A stretch of 64,000 bases of DNA from NCBI GenBank assembly GCA_013396915.1, contig VWZL01001979.1:1351165-1415164 (forward strand), read 5' to 3'. The DNA comes from Stercorarius parasiticus (taxonomy: Eukaryota; Chordata; Aves; Charadriiformes; Stercorariidae). The position numbers and the translations under genes are program-made. Under the pieces are notes generated by a model. It had not been told where the DNA came from. It searched no databases and saw only the letters and a list, made by a program, of their open reading frames with translations. Below are positions 26,455 to 37,712 of the stretch, in pieces. Position 1 is the first letter of the stretch. The number at the start of each line of letters is the position of its first letter.

Positions 26455-26935
26455 CAGAAAAATCACTGAACGAGTCACGTCAAGTGGTGACTAATTTGGA
26501 AAGTGAACTATATGACACAATTACAAAGGAAGGAACATCATGTCAAGGACAGTAATAAAAAAGAAAGCCACAGTAGCAAAACAGGAGGAACTGTTGCACA
26601 AAACACCCTCTCCCAGGAAGGCTCCTTCTCTCTGGGTTACCCTCATACCTCCATCAGCCCCCCAGACACACAAAGGGATATGTTTTTTGAGGCAGAGACT
26701 GAGTGGGGAGGAAGGAGGGGGGCGATGCCACTCCCTCCTCAGCGGGCCACCCCCAGAGCTGAAACTGGAGCAGGGGAGGCAGCAGTCACTGGCCCCAGCA
26801 CAGGGGTTAAACTGGCGACACCCATCTCAGGCCACCTCTAATCTGAGTCCATGCACTGCTGGGTCAGCACACAGTCGGGCCTCCTCCGCTGAGGGCAGAA
26901 ATTGTATTTACTGGGCTACAAGTGAAGTTTGGTAG
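26440..26935 (+). other. GC-rich, exon-like island (unrecognised)
   Basis: A good 3' splice-site-like sequence (pyrimidine-rich run from 26430, ending TTATTTCAGCAG at 26457, a tandem NAGNAG acceptor) precedes a 96-base open reading from 26457 to a TAA at 26553-26555. Its peptide, with EKSLNESRQVVTNLESELYD, has coiled-coil-like hydrophobic spacing. Directly downstream, 26590-26930 is unusually GC-rich for this window and open in two overlapping forward frames (131 codons from an ATG at 26540, and 112 codons in another frame). I recognise neither protein. The long frames may simply reflect low AT content. Options are a host or lncRNA exon, or an unrecognised old repeat. No donor is convincing (AA|GTGAAG near 26920 is the best). 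Confidence 0.22.
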
Positions 26936-27663
26936 ATATCTCCAAAGACCTCAGGAAGCAAATTATGCACACCTGAAGGAAGGAACTGAAATTTAGGATT
27001 GTCGCAGTTAGACGGACTAGTTTCCTACAAAACTTTTGGTTAAATGGCAACTGAAGCAAACTGAAATGCTAGAAGAAGGAATAGGAAAGGCAAGTTCAAC
27101 TGAAAAAAAATAACATTTTTTGCCTGATAATATAGAGATTGAGAATCCTCAATCTAGTTGCACTGTCAGTAATTCAGATTAATAATCTTCCTGTTAGGTA
27201 TGTAATTTCCAAATGGAATAAGTAATCCAAGGAGAAGTAAGAAATAAGTAATGAAGAAATGTGATTAAAGCCATTCCTGAAACTGTATATTATTTGTCAA
27301 TAGTGTAGCTATGTATAGGTCTCCTTCATCCAGCATTAACATCCTTTGTTTTTGCTGAAGACTGAAATTAGCAAAAGAAATGGTGGGTGTTCACACTGTC
27401 AATAAAATTAAATATCGTACATTGAAATCAAAGTTACAATGGCATAGAAATATGACAGCAGGAGAGTGGACTAATTTTTTTAATGTCAAATATTTTGTAA
27501 TCTAGCTTTTGCAGTGAAAATACTAGTGCTTTATCAACCTGCTGATTGAGGAAGAAAAATCATCAACAGTTTCCCAGGTACCTTCTTGTTAATCTAATCA
27601 GAAAACATGAATTTCTCTTTGTCATAAAAATGCCTTCCCGCTCAAATAGTAACTTCTAATCAA

Positions 27664-27729
27664 AAGAAAGAAAGAGACAAATAGAGATAAAGAAAGAAGG
27701 AGGGGTGGGGAGAGAGGGAGAGAGAAGGA
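27664..27729. repeat. Purine-rich low-complexity tract
   Basis: Almost pure A/G over about 65 bp, moving from AAAG units to GGGGAGAGAGGGAG units. The homopurine strand makes it a candidate for triplex (H-DNA) formation. Confidence 0.8.
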
Positions 27730-27999
27730 TAATATTCATATAGGAAATATATTATGCCAGAACAAATTTGATGTAGATCTGAAAGAAATCTTGCCTCCAT
27801 CCATAACCAGTCCCTTTCCATCACTGACAGCGTATCATGTACTCCATTTAGTCATAATTTACTCAAGGTCCATTTTAAAAAGAGTTAGGATTTTTTTTGC
27901 ATATTAATCCTCTAGGAACGCTGTTTCAAAAACATACTTATACAGTGTTTTTAAATTTTGCTTTAGTTTTCAGCCTAATGCAGACATGGTATTTTATGT

Positions 28000-28035
28000 T
28001 CATGCCTTCTTTTATATTCATGCCTTCTTTTATAT
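28000..28035. repeat. 18-bp perfect tandem duplication
   Basis: Two adjacent copies of TCATGCCTTCTTTTATAT at 28000-28017 and 28018-28035. This looks like a recent slippage or small duplication. Confidence 0.9.
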
Positions 28036-28384
28036 TAAATTGATCATTATTCCACTGATTGTTTTGAAGCACGTATAGAGAATGTTGAAACTGAATATTT
28101 GCAAATATATATCTCCATATATATCAGGTAATAAGATATTACTGTGATGGGAGTGTTTTGAACACTGATAAGGGAGGCTGTTTTTTTACTTCAAACTTTA
28201 AAACATTAAAACCAAGTTCATTCATTAACAGTGCGTTCTGTGCTGATAGTCAATTTTCGCATAATATTAATTATCATCACTACATACAGAAAACCGTTAA
28301 TCATTTATATGTGAAATTAGCTGTTAGTATACAATACCACGAAGATGATACTATACAGTTAGTGCGATGATTATGCTCCTTGGT

Positions 28385-28760
28385 TGTTCGTAGTTGCTGA
28401 GGTCAAAGTGATCAGGCTTGAGAAATCTTCCACAAGTGAGCTTGTCTTCTTTTCCTCCATTCTTCTTCTTCATGCATGATGTTTTTATGCTTCTTGCCCC
28501 CAACTGAAAAGGGAGAGCTTAATTGTTCCCAAAAGGGGGATTTCAGCTGCTGCCAGTATTGCTTCTCCTTTTTGGTTCTGCCAGTCACGCTTTGCAGTCT
28601 CTTGGGGTTTTTTGTTATTCTTAACCTGTTCCTCATCATGAAATTTTTGTTGCTTGGATGGCTTTTTGTGCAAGTACACTTCCTTGTTTGCTTCATTGGT
28701 GGCCAGTTTAATGGTGTTCTTCAGCTATAATGGTGTTCTTCAGCTGGTCTATCAGACCCC
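28385..28760 (-). pseudogene. Possible decayed processed pseudogene (parent unknown)
   Basis: On the minus strand this segment is richer in lysine/glutamate codons than its AT-rich surroundings and reads as a charged protein broken across frames. One frame (28696-28412) contains GRTKKEKQYWQQLKSPFWEQ and GGKKHKNIMHEEEEWRKRR. Another (about 28717-28485) contains LATNEANKEVYLHKKPSKQQ and AKRDWQNQKGEAILAAAE. A third reading near 28440-28390 gives FLKPDHFDLSNYEQ. The pattern suggests a frameshifted retrocopy of a basic, possibly nucleolar-type protein. I cannot name the parent, I see no clear poly(A) tail or target-site duplication, and chance composition remains possible. Confidence 0.3.
28709..28746. 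repeat. 19-bp tandem duplication
   Basis: Copies of TAATGGTGTTCTTCAGCT plus one base at 28709-28727 and 28728-28746, differing only at the last base. It lies at the upstream edge of the possible minus-strand pseudogene and shifts its frame (19 is not a multiple of 3). Confidence 0.9.
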
Positions 28761-31309
28761 TCAACATAGCTTAATGGTAGGAAATTATTTAAGTATTATT
28801 AGATATCAACACAATCAAATAGATTATGTAACTCTGTCCAAGAATTATTTGTTAGCAGACGATATGCCATGTTGAATCAAACCAAAGATGCATCACACTC
28901 ATATTGACTCCTAGACAGATCAAACTTAGACATATGGAGAACAGTATTAGAAAAGGGCAAGCCTTTCTTATGTGGGTCTAATTCAACCTCCAGTCATTTG
29001 TAGATCAGGGAGTTTCTGAGTCAGATGTAGTATCTACACATTCACTGTCACACAATAGATTTCTTTTCTATGAACTTCTCTTCCATCCCTGGAGCCCATC
29101 CACAACATGATATAACATTGAATTCCACAGGTTATCTAGACATTATGTGAGGGTTCCTCTGCCTTTATTTTTCATTTTCTTTCTACTTCATTCTCCTTAG
29201 CAGTAGGCAAGGTAGCCAATCCTTCCACTCCAGTGGCTCTAGTTTTATTTGATGTCCCTGTTAGTGATTAACATTAAAAGTTATTAAATCTGAGTTGCTC
29301 CCTAATTTTTACTGATACTTCTTAGTCCCACTGATCAATCATCTACAAAGAGTTGGAACAAGCCGTTACACTGCAGAACGAAAAATCTGAAATTAAGGGG
29401 AAACACAGGACAAATGCACTTTTAGTCAAAGGAAATTTACACTTTAGAACATTTATTTACATCAAAAAACATTGCAATAGTAGCAGCTGATACGATTATG
29501 TGAATTTATCTCATTAATCTAGTCTGTGCTCTGGTTGATAGAGTGATTGGAAAGATGATTCTTAAAAAGGAACACACCATTTTTTAAATATGTTGGTATC
29601 CATTGTTTTAGGAGGTGAAGTGACAAAGTTTTGAAATAATTCTTTGTCAAAGTCAGCTTTGTCAGCTATACTGCTAATTTCTCATCTTTTGATCTTCTAA
29701 TGTAAACATATCAACTAATGCATTATTCTTTTTGTTTCTGTGTTTATATTTTTTCGTTTCTTGATTTAATGAAATTCTTTATAAAAATAATTTGTAGACT
29801 GGAGGTGAGCTACAAGTCTAGTTTTAGCTTTCTAGCTGTCAATTAGTAATTTCTCTGTGTCTGGTATTTCCTGGTTCATAGTGAAAAGTGTTTCAAAATT
29901 TTGCTGGCAATGGCATTTGTTAAAATACTGTATTCGATATTTTCTTTTATTTCTAACTGAGGAGATAAAATTGGTGTTTCTTTGTGCTTCCAGTATATCT
30001 TTTCTAAAAGACATTAAACGTTCAAGGAGATCTGAACTGTCACAAACCCACTGTTAGAGGCTAGAGATGGAGAGGTAGCAGTTTGTATGTAGCTTCAAAG
30101 TAAGAAAAAACCCCTACTTTTGGAAGCAGTCCATTCCAGACTACTGGCTGCAAGTTAGTAGTTCTTTCTAGATAGCTCTGCTGATCTGAGACCTGACCTA
30201 ATACTCATAAAGGTTAGTTGCAGTTTGTCAGTGTAGACATTAAATGAGTTCTGTTAGTACCATTTGCCGTGGAAGGAAGCCTTAAGATTGGAACTGGTCA
30301 TCTCTGATAAACTGCTAAGAAAATACTGGTTACATTATAGAGTAGGTGGAAAGAGAAAGATATGATCAAAACCAGCCATAAAGAAAGTCTAGGAAGAAAC
30401 ACTTCCTGAAGAAAGCTTCAGAAAATCATGGAGGTATGCTGTAGGGCATAGGGGAATTGAGTCTATTGATTTTTACCTTGTGCACTACAACTTGTGATCA
30501 CAGCTAGATGGTTTTTCTTAATTTGGAGTGAATTATTTGCTGTCTTATATCTTTTTTTTTTTTTAAGAACATAAGATATAATCATATCATGATGAAGCAT
30601 ATGATTTCTTACTCATTAATGTCTGTCATATTTTGTTGAGTGAACTGGACACTGGAACCAAGATCAGTATTGTGTAAGCTGTAACAAAATGCTCTGTGAA
30701 CTTTCTTAATTACATGGCATTCTGCTGTCATCAGTAAATTATATTGACAGAACACAAAAGTTTTAGAACACAAACTCTATGAATTCACATTTAGCAATTT
30801 AACATGGCTTTGCTGTGGCCACTATCATTTTACTTTAAGCTACAAGTTCTTGGTGTGAGATTCTCACACAAATAGGAATGTTATACACTTTTGTTGGTTT
30901 TGGTGGAATTCATCTCACAGGTTCTGTAAGGTATACATCTTAATTCTTGGATTATTGTGGAATGAAACAGATTGAAAGGGGAGGAAAACCTATTTCTGAT
31001 AAATAGATTACACTTAACATGTATGAATTAATGATTCAGAGTGTGGAAGAATGAGTAACATGCTCTTGCACCCACTTTAAATACTTCAAATAGATACATC
31101 AGGTAGATTCAAGTCCTCAAGGGCTGTGTAAGTACTTCAGCATTGGATGTTCTGTGAGAGGAATGATTAATCCCTGGATTCCAACATAATAAACTGTAGG
31201 ATGCTCAGCTCCATGAAGTCTGAGGCATTCTTGACAGATAAGCAATCAAAACTTAATTCCTCAGAAAAATGCATGTGAAAGAAAGCGTAGGTCCCTCTTT
31301 CGGGCTCTA

Positions 31310-31420
31310 TTTTTTGGTTCGTGGTTTTTTTTGGTTTTGGTTTTATTTTGCTGTTGTTCTTGGCTTTGGGGTTTTGGGTTTTTTTATTTGTTTTGTTTGT
31401 TGTTTTTTCATTTTTTTTTT
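31310..31420. repeat. T/G-rich low-complexity tract
   Basis: About 110 bp made almost only of T with interspersed G (GGTTTT and TTTG units), ending in a run of T's. Simple sequence; strand asymmetric. Confidence 0.8.
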
Positions 31421-32160
31421 AAATTAATTTTACTAACAGGGCCAGAACAGACAGACTTATTTGTCAACTAAAAGCTCATCTGCAAGATAAGAATTTTGAT
31501 ACAACAGATGGGTTTCTAGAAAACTGCTACCTGCACAAGCATTAAATAATTCCTCCAAGATGTTGGAAGAGTTTGGAGCGACTGAAAAAAGAAACTGAGG
31601 ATGAAGAAATTGGCTTGAAAGTTCAGAGGCCTATCTTGAGTATAGGAACATAGATCTGTAGTTAATAAAGTTGCATCTTTTAAACTACAGAAAAAAACTT
31701 GTGGTTTATCTGACTTTGATGATGTGGATATGAGAGCGCTACAGATTCTTTATAAAACTTCAGTGAAGATGTATCCATTAAGCAATTAAGCAAATCAGGG
31801 CCAGGCTGAGCATTCCCTGTGAAATAGTGGGGGAAAAAATTGAGAGGCCAACTGTCCTTATTTATAGCAGACAGCAGTAAGAGCTGAGATTTAAAATGCA
31901 AAATCTGATGTTCTTACTTAAGATGAGAAAAACTCTATTCAAAAGACACAAACGACAACAATAGTCAGGAGTGAGGCGATATTTGGTATCCAATTAAAAA
32001 TAGGGACCGAACATGACTCTGTATTGGTGGCAATGTTGTAAAATATGTATTTCCAAGTTAAAAAAATAAGGCTTTCAAATACTTCCCTCCTCAGACAAGT
32101 AGCTTGGCACCATTTAGTTAGAGAAAAATCAAGTGTAGCAAGACTATTTCATGAAAGTAC

Positions 32161-32180
32161 ACACCACCCCCACCACCCCC
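32161..32180. repeat. CCACC-rich short tract
   Basis: About 20 bp of C runs separated by A (CCACCCCCACCACCCCC). Its complement has four G runs and could fold as a G-quadruplex. Confidence 0.65.
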
Positions 32181-34764
32181 TGCTTTACATTAACATATGA
32201 TAACTTAGTATGAAAATCACAATACATACACAGAACCAATGGGAAGAAGATCAGACAATGGGAAGGGTCAGGATAAATCTACTTTACCACACAGGTGAAG
32301 ATCTGCTCCCCACACAGGATCTTTGGCAGGATCTCCGGACATGGGAGCACAGGTGCAATGACATCCCATTATCGGAAGAGTGAGAGTTCAGGACAATAAC
32401 TTCTTGATTCCTAAAATAAAATTCACTTCTCCTGTAGTATGAGACTGGTCTGTTACAAATAGTTTTTCCTTCAACAACAACAAGAAAATAGTTGATTTAG
32501 TTGAACGTACTGATTTTGTCTCAATTAGAAGTACTTGAGATTATATGATAAACCTTACTAGACAATTTCTTCAATGGATTAGTCCCCATGGTATTTCTTT
32601 CCTACTTGAGGTAGAATTTTGGAAATCCTCAAGTATTCCATTTATATATAATTCAAAAACTGTTGTGTTTGTTTTCTTTTTTTTGTAAAACAATATATAT
32701 CTTTATTTCGGCATTTGCTGTGGTTACATAGTCTGAATGGTGTAATAGAAAAAAACGAATATCTCCTACTTTGTATTTCATAACATTTGAGTAACTAAAC
32801 CAATAAGTACTTTCCAAAGGTATCGAAAGGTTGTCTTTCCAAAAAAAGCTTCATTATATAATAATTCAATATACTATGGTTATTTTTATGGAATTATTTA
32901 TCTTTCACAACTGAAGAAAAAGTTTGACAGGTTAGTAAGAAATGATAGAGAAACTTCAGCAATTAAAGGTGAATCATCAGGAGATGTCTATTCTCTAGAG
33001 TACCACAATCCATAACTGTGTCACCACCAAATGAAACAGAGTAGGTGATGTCTAATGGCATACAAAGAAGTCATTATTACCACCCACTGTCGCCTCTAAT
33101 GTACCACAGAGGTATTTATAAAACAGCTCTGTTAACCTTATTTCATTTGCATCAAAACGTACAACTACTATAATTCAAACACTTGCCTATAGTAGTTAAG
33201 AAAAGACAAGAGAATACACCTCTTGGGGGACTTACTGAAATAGAAAAAAGGACTTACTTTTGTTAAAACAGGACAAGATGAATTCAAGTGTAAGATTATT
33301 ATTTTCCAAGGAACCTAAAAAAATATATATACATAAATTCAAAAAGCATAGCTGCTAGTGACACAGTCTCCATCAGCGGGAATGAACAAATTCTATTACT
33401 CAAGAAGCTTATGGACTGTATTTGCTATTTGCACTGTACACTAAAATGTTTTGATATGGCATGAAGGCTCCTTAGGATGGTGAACACACTGAAATGACAG
33501 CTTTCTGGGTAAAAGCTTAATTTAAAAACTTTGCAACATGTTTATTTTAAAATAACAGCATTTGCCCTCTTCAGTTGTATCAAAAGAAAAAAGTAGGTAT
33601 GTTTTCTGGCCAGAATGAGGACAGAGAAAGATGTCTGGGCACAGAAGAGTTTTTAAACATATTAATGTTTAAACATACTTCTCTCGCCATTAATCATTGC
33701 ACTGTCATCCCATTGCTTTTCATTTAGTTTTTTTAAGATCTCTCTTTCTGTGCTAAAACCTCAGCCAGGGTTAGATTTTTTTTTTAAAGGATCAGGTACC
33801 GAAAAGTCGTTGCAGTGCCTAAGCTTAGTATCTGAGTTGTTTACCAAATTTAACAACCTTAACTCTCTACTTTAATTTCAGTTTATGTTTCAGCCCAATA
33901 TCTGCAGGTATGAGAACTTTCTTAATAGTCTAATTATTCATAACTAAATCCTGATATTATTTGCAACAAAAAAAAAATCTCAAAATATCATGACACTGAT
34001 GTTGAAATTTTGAAAATTTGAAACACATCCTTTTACAGGAATTTTTCTAAGTTGCATGTCTTCCCTTGCAGGGGTGATACTTATGCCATATGTAGATGAT
34101 TTTCAACCACTACAGAAAAGTCAGAAGCATTCAAAACTTGAAGTGTGACACCTTTATTTAGTGAAAATTCTCCCTTCTTTAAAGAGGATGCTACCTCTAC
34201 ATTCTCCACAGTCAGAGCAGGATATCTTTATGATCATCCGTACTGTTATTCTCAGCTAGAAAGACAGAAAGCTCAACCTAGGTATGGTATAAAGACGCTA
34301 AAAAGGTGACAAAAGCCTAAAGTCTGACACTAGGCTTCAGGAACTCAGAGTGTGCACAATATGATTCAGACAGTTCTAGCTTCTTATATAAGTCTTGACA
34401 GTCCCTCCAGGCTATCCCCTGGATGGTACCGTTGTCCAAACCACATTCAGCTTTCTACGCTGAAGGTTATTTTCCATGCCCAAATCCAGTGTTTGATCCT
34501 ACCATAAGAATTGTGGTGGATTCCTGACAAACTCTTTTCCTTATGGGTTGAAAGTGGGAAAATACCCTTTCCATCTGAATAAGAATTCTCTTCAAGAAAA
34601 ACTGGCTCTTATCTTCAAGCATCTTCATGGCCTAGGCCTAAAATCTCTCAAAGTTCTTATAAAGCTTTAAAATGAAAATTTTCATTAGCAGCTAATTCAT
34701 TAGACATTACAGAGCTAATTATCAAAGTTAAAGCTAATCTTACAGATGGCAGACTTGAAAGGAT

Positions 34765-34804
34765 CTTCCCCTTCCCTTCCCTTCCCTGCCTTCTTCTTCC
34801 CCCC
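34765..34804. repeat. TTCCC pyrimidine tract
   Basis: Repeats of TTCCC followed by TTCTTCTTCC and a C run; a pure pyrimidine tract apart from one G. Confidence 0.75.
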
Positions 34805-35532
34805 AGAAGATCACCTTATAATTAAATACAATATTATTATGTGTTTGTGTACATGAGAAATTGCAGTTGTACAACTAGTCTTAATTTTTGGTATTTCCCA
34901 ACTTTAACTGTTGACTTTTCAACCTTAATATTGCTTTTCTGTACTCCTTCATATGTTGAATATATGGTTTTATGGGTAAGACAACTTTAATTATTATGAA
35001 TGGTGAATTTCCAGAGCGTTAAAGCCAAACAGAACAGTAGAATAATCCATTTAATATATTATAAATAAACAAATAAACACTTAAAACTAATTCTCAATTC
35101 AATCAAGAAGGTTTCCATGAAGCGTCCATACAGAAATCATTACTACAAGACATTTTTAATTCACAGTTTTAAATGGAAAATAAATGCCATTCAAATAGTT
35201 TTGCTCATATTCATGCATATTATCATTTCTTTGTTTTTATCAACACTACAGGCTTTCTCATTTTTCATGGTTTCAGTTTCTTCATGGTACAATGAATAGA
35301 TGCTCCATGAAAATTATGTTAAAATAACAGAGGAATGCCCATGAATATTCATAGGACAAATTATTATTCTGGTTTCTTTATTGTGATGGAACATGGGAAA
35401 GCTTGTACATGCAGAAAATAATGTAAAGAGGGATTTGGAAGAAGGAATTTGTATTTTGTGTGTAGTTTTCAACATTTAAATTTCTGTTCAGGATTAGCAT
35501 TTAACAAAAAAGTGACAGTTACTTTGAAGAGA

Positions 35533-35557
35533 AAAACAAAACAAAACAAAACAAAAA
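35533..35557. repeat. CAAAA pentanucleotide microsatellite
   Basis: Four contiguous CAAAA units with flanking A's. Confidence 0.85.
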
Positions 35558-35689
35558 GCCCATCAACAAAAAATACCTGATACATCATTCAGATAAAATG
35601 AAAAAATCACAAGAACATCATAACTCTTCAGAAATTAGAAACTTGTACAGGAATAATGTTCCTGAATGGCTGTGTTTGTCCTTCCCTGT

Positions 35690-36000
35690 TTGATGTGCTA
35701 CAGTGACCTTCAGAAAGTGCTGAGGTCAGCTAAGAGGCTACAGAAAAAACACAGAAAGATACAAAGTCAGTCAAGTGTTAAAACAGCATATGAAGTGCAG
35801 CTCTGATCTGCATGAGGAAAAGGGATCTGCTCAGCCTCACAGGCACTCCTGCAACACCTTCCCCATTTGGATGGTTTCCACACAAAGGATATGTCCAACT
35901 TTCAGTCCCATCTGTTGGGTGTGCACCCAGGCTGTGTCCTAGCTGCTGTTCAGGACAGGACCTGGCTACATGCTATACTCCCACATTAACTTTTTTTAGA
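35690..36000. other. Unexplained GC-richer block
   Basis: About 300 bp with visibly higher GC than the flanks, including an 80-codon plus-strand open frame (35812-36054) rich in Pro, Cys and Ser. The peptide matches nothing I know. The block might be an old LTR or other repeat piece, or an exon. No splice or polyadenylation context stands out. Confidence 0.3.
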
Positions 36001-37655
36001 AGGCAAACCAAACACCCTGGCAGGCTGAGTGCTTGTATACAATCCCTTTATTAAATGATGGGAGTGAAAAGGCTGTGAGGCACAGCATACTTTCCCTACT
36101 GCTGTAAACAATCATGTTGTGCAGGACAGAGCTACGGAAGATGTTAAAGTTCCTTTGTTCCCTTGTACAGTTAAATACCAGATACATGTAACAGCCATTA
36201 CAAAAAAAAGAATCAATAAAAAACCCTACATTAGCACGTTCACGTGTGTGTAATTGTGTGCATGCAAAAATGTGTCTGAGTTTATCTACATATAGTTAAT
36301 CTACTTCTTTTGTGGATTCTTATTGGCTAAGGATTAAAATATTTCCATAAAACCGTCTCTAAAAAAAATGATGATGAAAGAAATAAAGTGAAGAAAGTCC
36401 ACTGCCTATAAAAGATCTATATCGATTGTAATTTTCAGCATGAAAAAAACCCTTTGCATCAAGATATATCAGTGATCAGCAGGCTTTAATACATATTTTT
36501 TTGAAGTAATTATGTATCATTGTGGCTGTTGCTAGGCTAGAATTCCCTGTCATTTTATCTCTGTAGCAATCTCATAGCAAGATTTTTTCTTAACTCCTTC
36601 ATCTAATAGAAGGTGGAATGATCTTTTAAGACAGCTGAAGACATCTTTTTTGTCAATGTGCTGGGACAGGCATTTGCTTATGCTCCTATAGAATGACATC
36701 ACACAATCAACATCATCCATTACTGCATTCCTTAGCTCAATAGTAATTTAAGATCAGCCTAATCTTCTGGTTTCTTGCACCTCCTGTTATCACTGACATC
36801 CCACAAATGGAGTGCAAAATGCTAATGGGTCAGAATTCTTGGGTGTGGTTTGTCTGATGTAATTTAAGTGTCTGCATCTGAGTTCATTACTGTAGGCTCT
36901 GTTTAGAGACAAAGAAACGGGTGTTTTGAAAAGGACTTTAATCTTGTTTGGAAGTAGGCTTCCATATTTTTTTCAGATGACTTTATCATAAAACTACACT
37001 TCCACTGACTCTGCAGAGATGTACAGACTATTTTAGGATGACTAGCCTATATATGGATACTGACGCTGGGAATAACTAGTTAGGTAAGATCCATCGTATC
37101 TAGACTCCCTTTACAATCAATGGAAAGACGTGACATTTCAAGGGGATGATTCACCTTGTCTTAAGTAGGCGTCCACAACAGGTGAACAGATGAATTACAC
37201 TTCTGCTTTTGTATATGGTTTTCTTTTACTGAATTCTAAAAATATCCCCCTGGTGGGAATTACTACACACATTTTCCATGTGGCTAAGTAGTGATTAAAG
37301 AGCAGATTTAAGAAAGCTGTATATAAGCCCTGAATACCTGTTCTTTCTCAACTTCTCCACTTATGTGTATTTAATACCTTTTTCTTTACTTATATGTAAA
37401 AATACTTATTTATTTATTTAATTAATGTGTTAGGGTTTTCTTCGTATGTGCATTGATAATTCCTTCAAGCAGATATTAGCACAATCTTTCTTAAGACGTA
37501 TTAACTAATCATCTGTTATTCAACATTACACTTAAGTAAATCATACAGACAAATTAATAGTAATATTGATCAGAATTTGGAAGACAATGAAACACAGACA
37601 TAATTTTATTATTAAGAGAAGCATGTGGATATTAATTTTTAACTTCAAGGGTCAG

Positions 37656-37656
<1 letters not shown>

Positions 37657-37710
<54 letters not shown>

Positions 37711-37712
37711 AA
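37657..37712. repeat. (GAAA)14 microsatellite
   Basis: Fourteen uninterrupted GAAA units. Perfect tetranucleotide arrays of this length are usually length-polymorphic. Confidence 0.97.

Larger units (their letters stand above)
26936..28384. other. AT-rich region with two simple repeats
   Basis: No gene recognised. It contains a purine-rich (GAAA/GAGA/GGAGAG) tract at 27664-27729 and an 18-bp perfect tandem duplication at 28000-28035, both listed separately. Confidence 0.65.
28770..37656. other. AT-rich region without a recognised gene
   Basis: About 8.9 kb with no recognisable coding region or retroelement. It contains low-complexity tracts, listed separately, and one unexplained GC-richer block (35.69-36.00 kb). 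A perfect inverted repeat with 9-bp arms TTTAAACAT/ATGTTTAAA around ATTA lies at 33652-33673. Confidence 0.65.

Noticed and set aside
37657..37712. CRISPR-like or satellite array
   Set aside because: Pure GAAA units without spacers; an ordinary microsatellite in a vertebrate genome.
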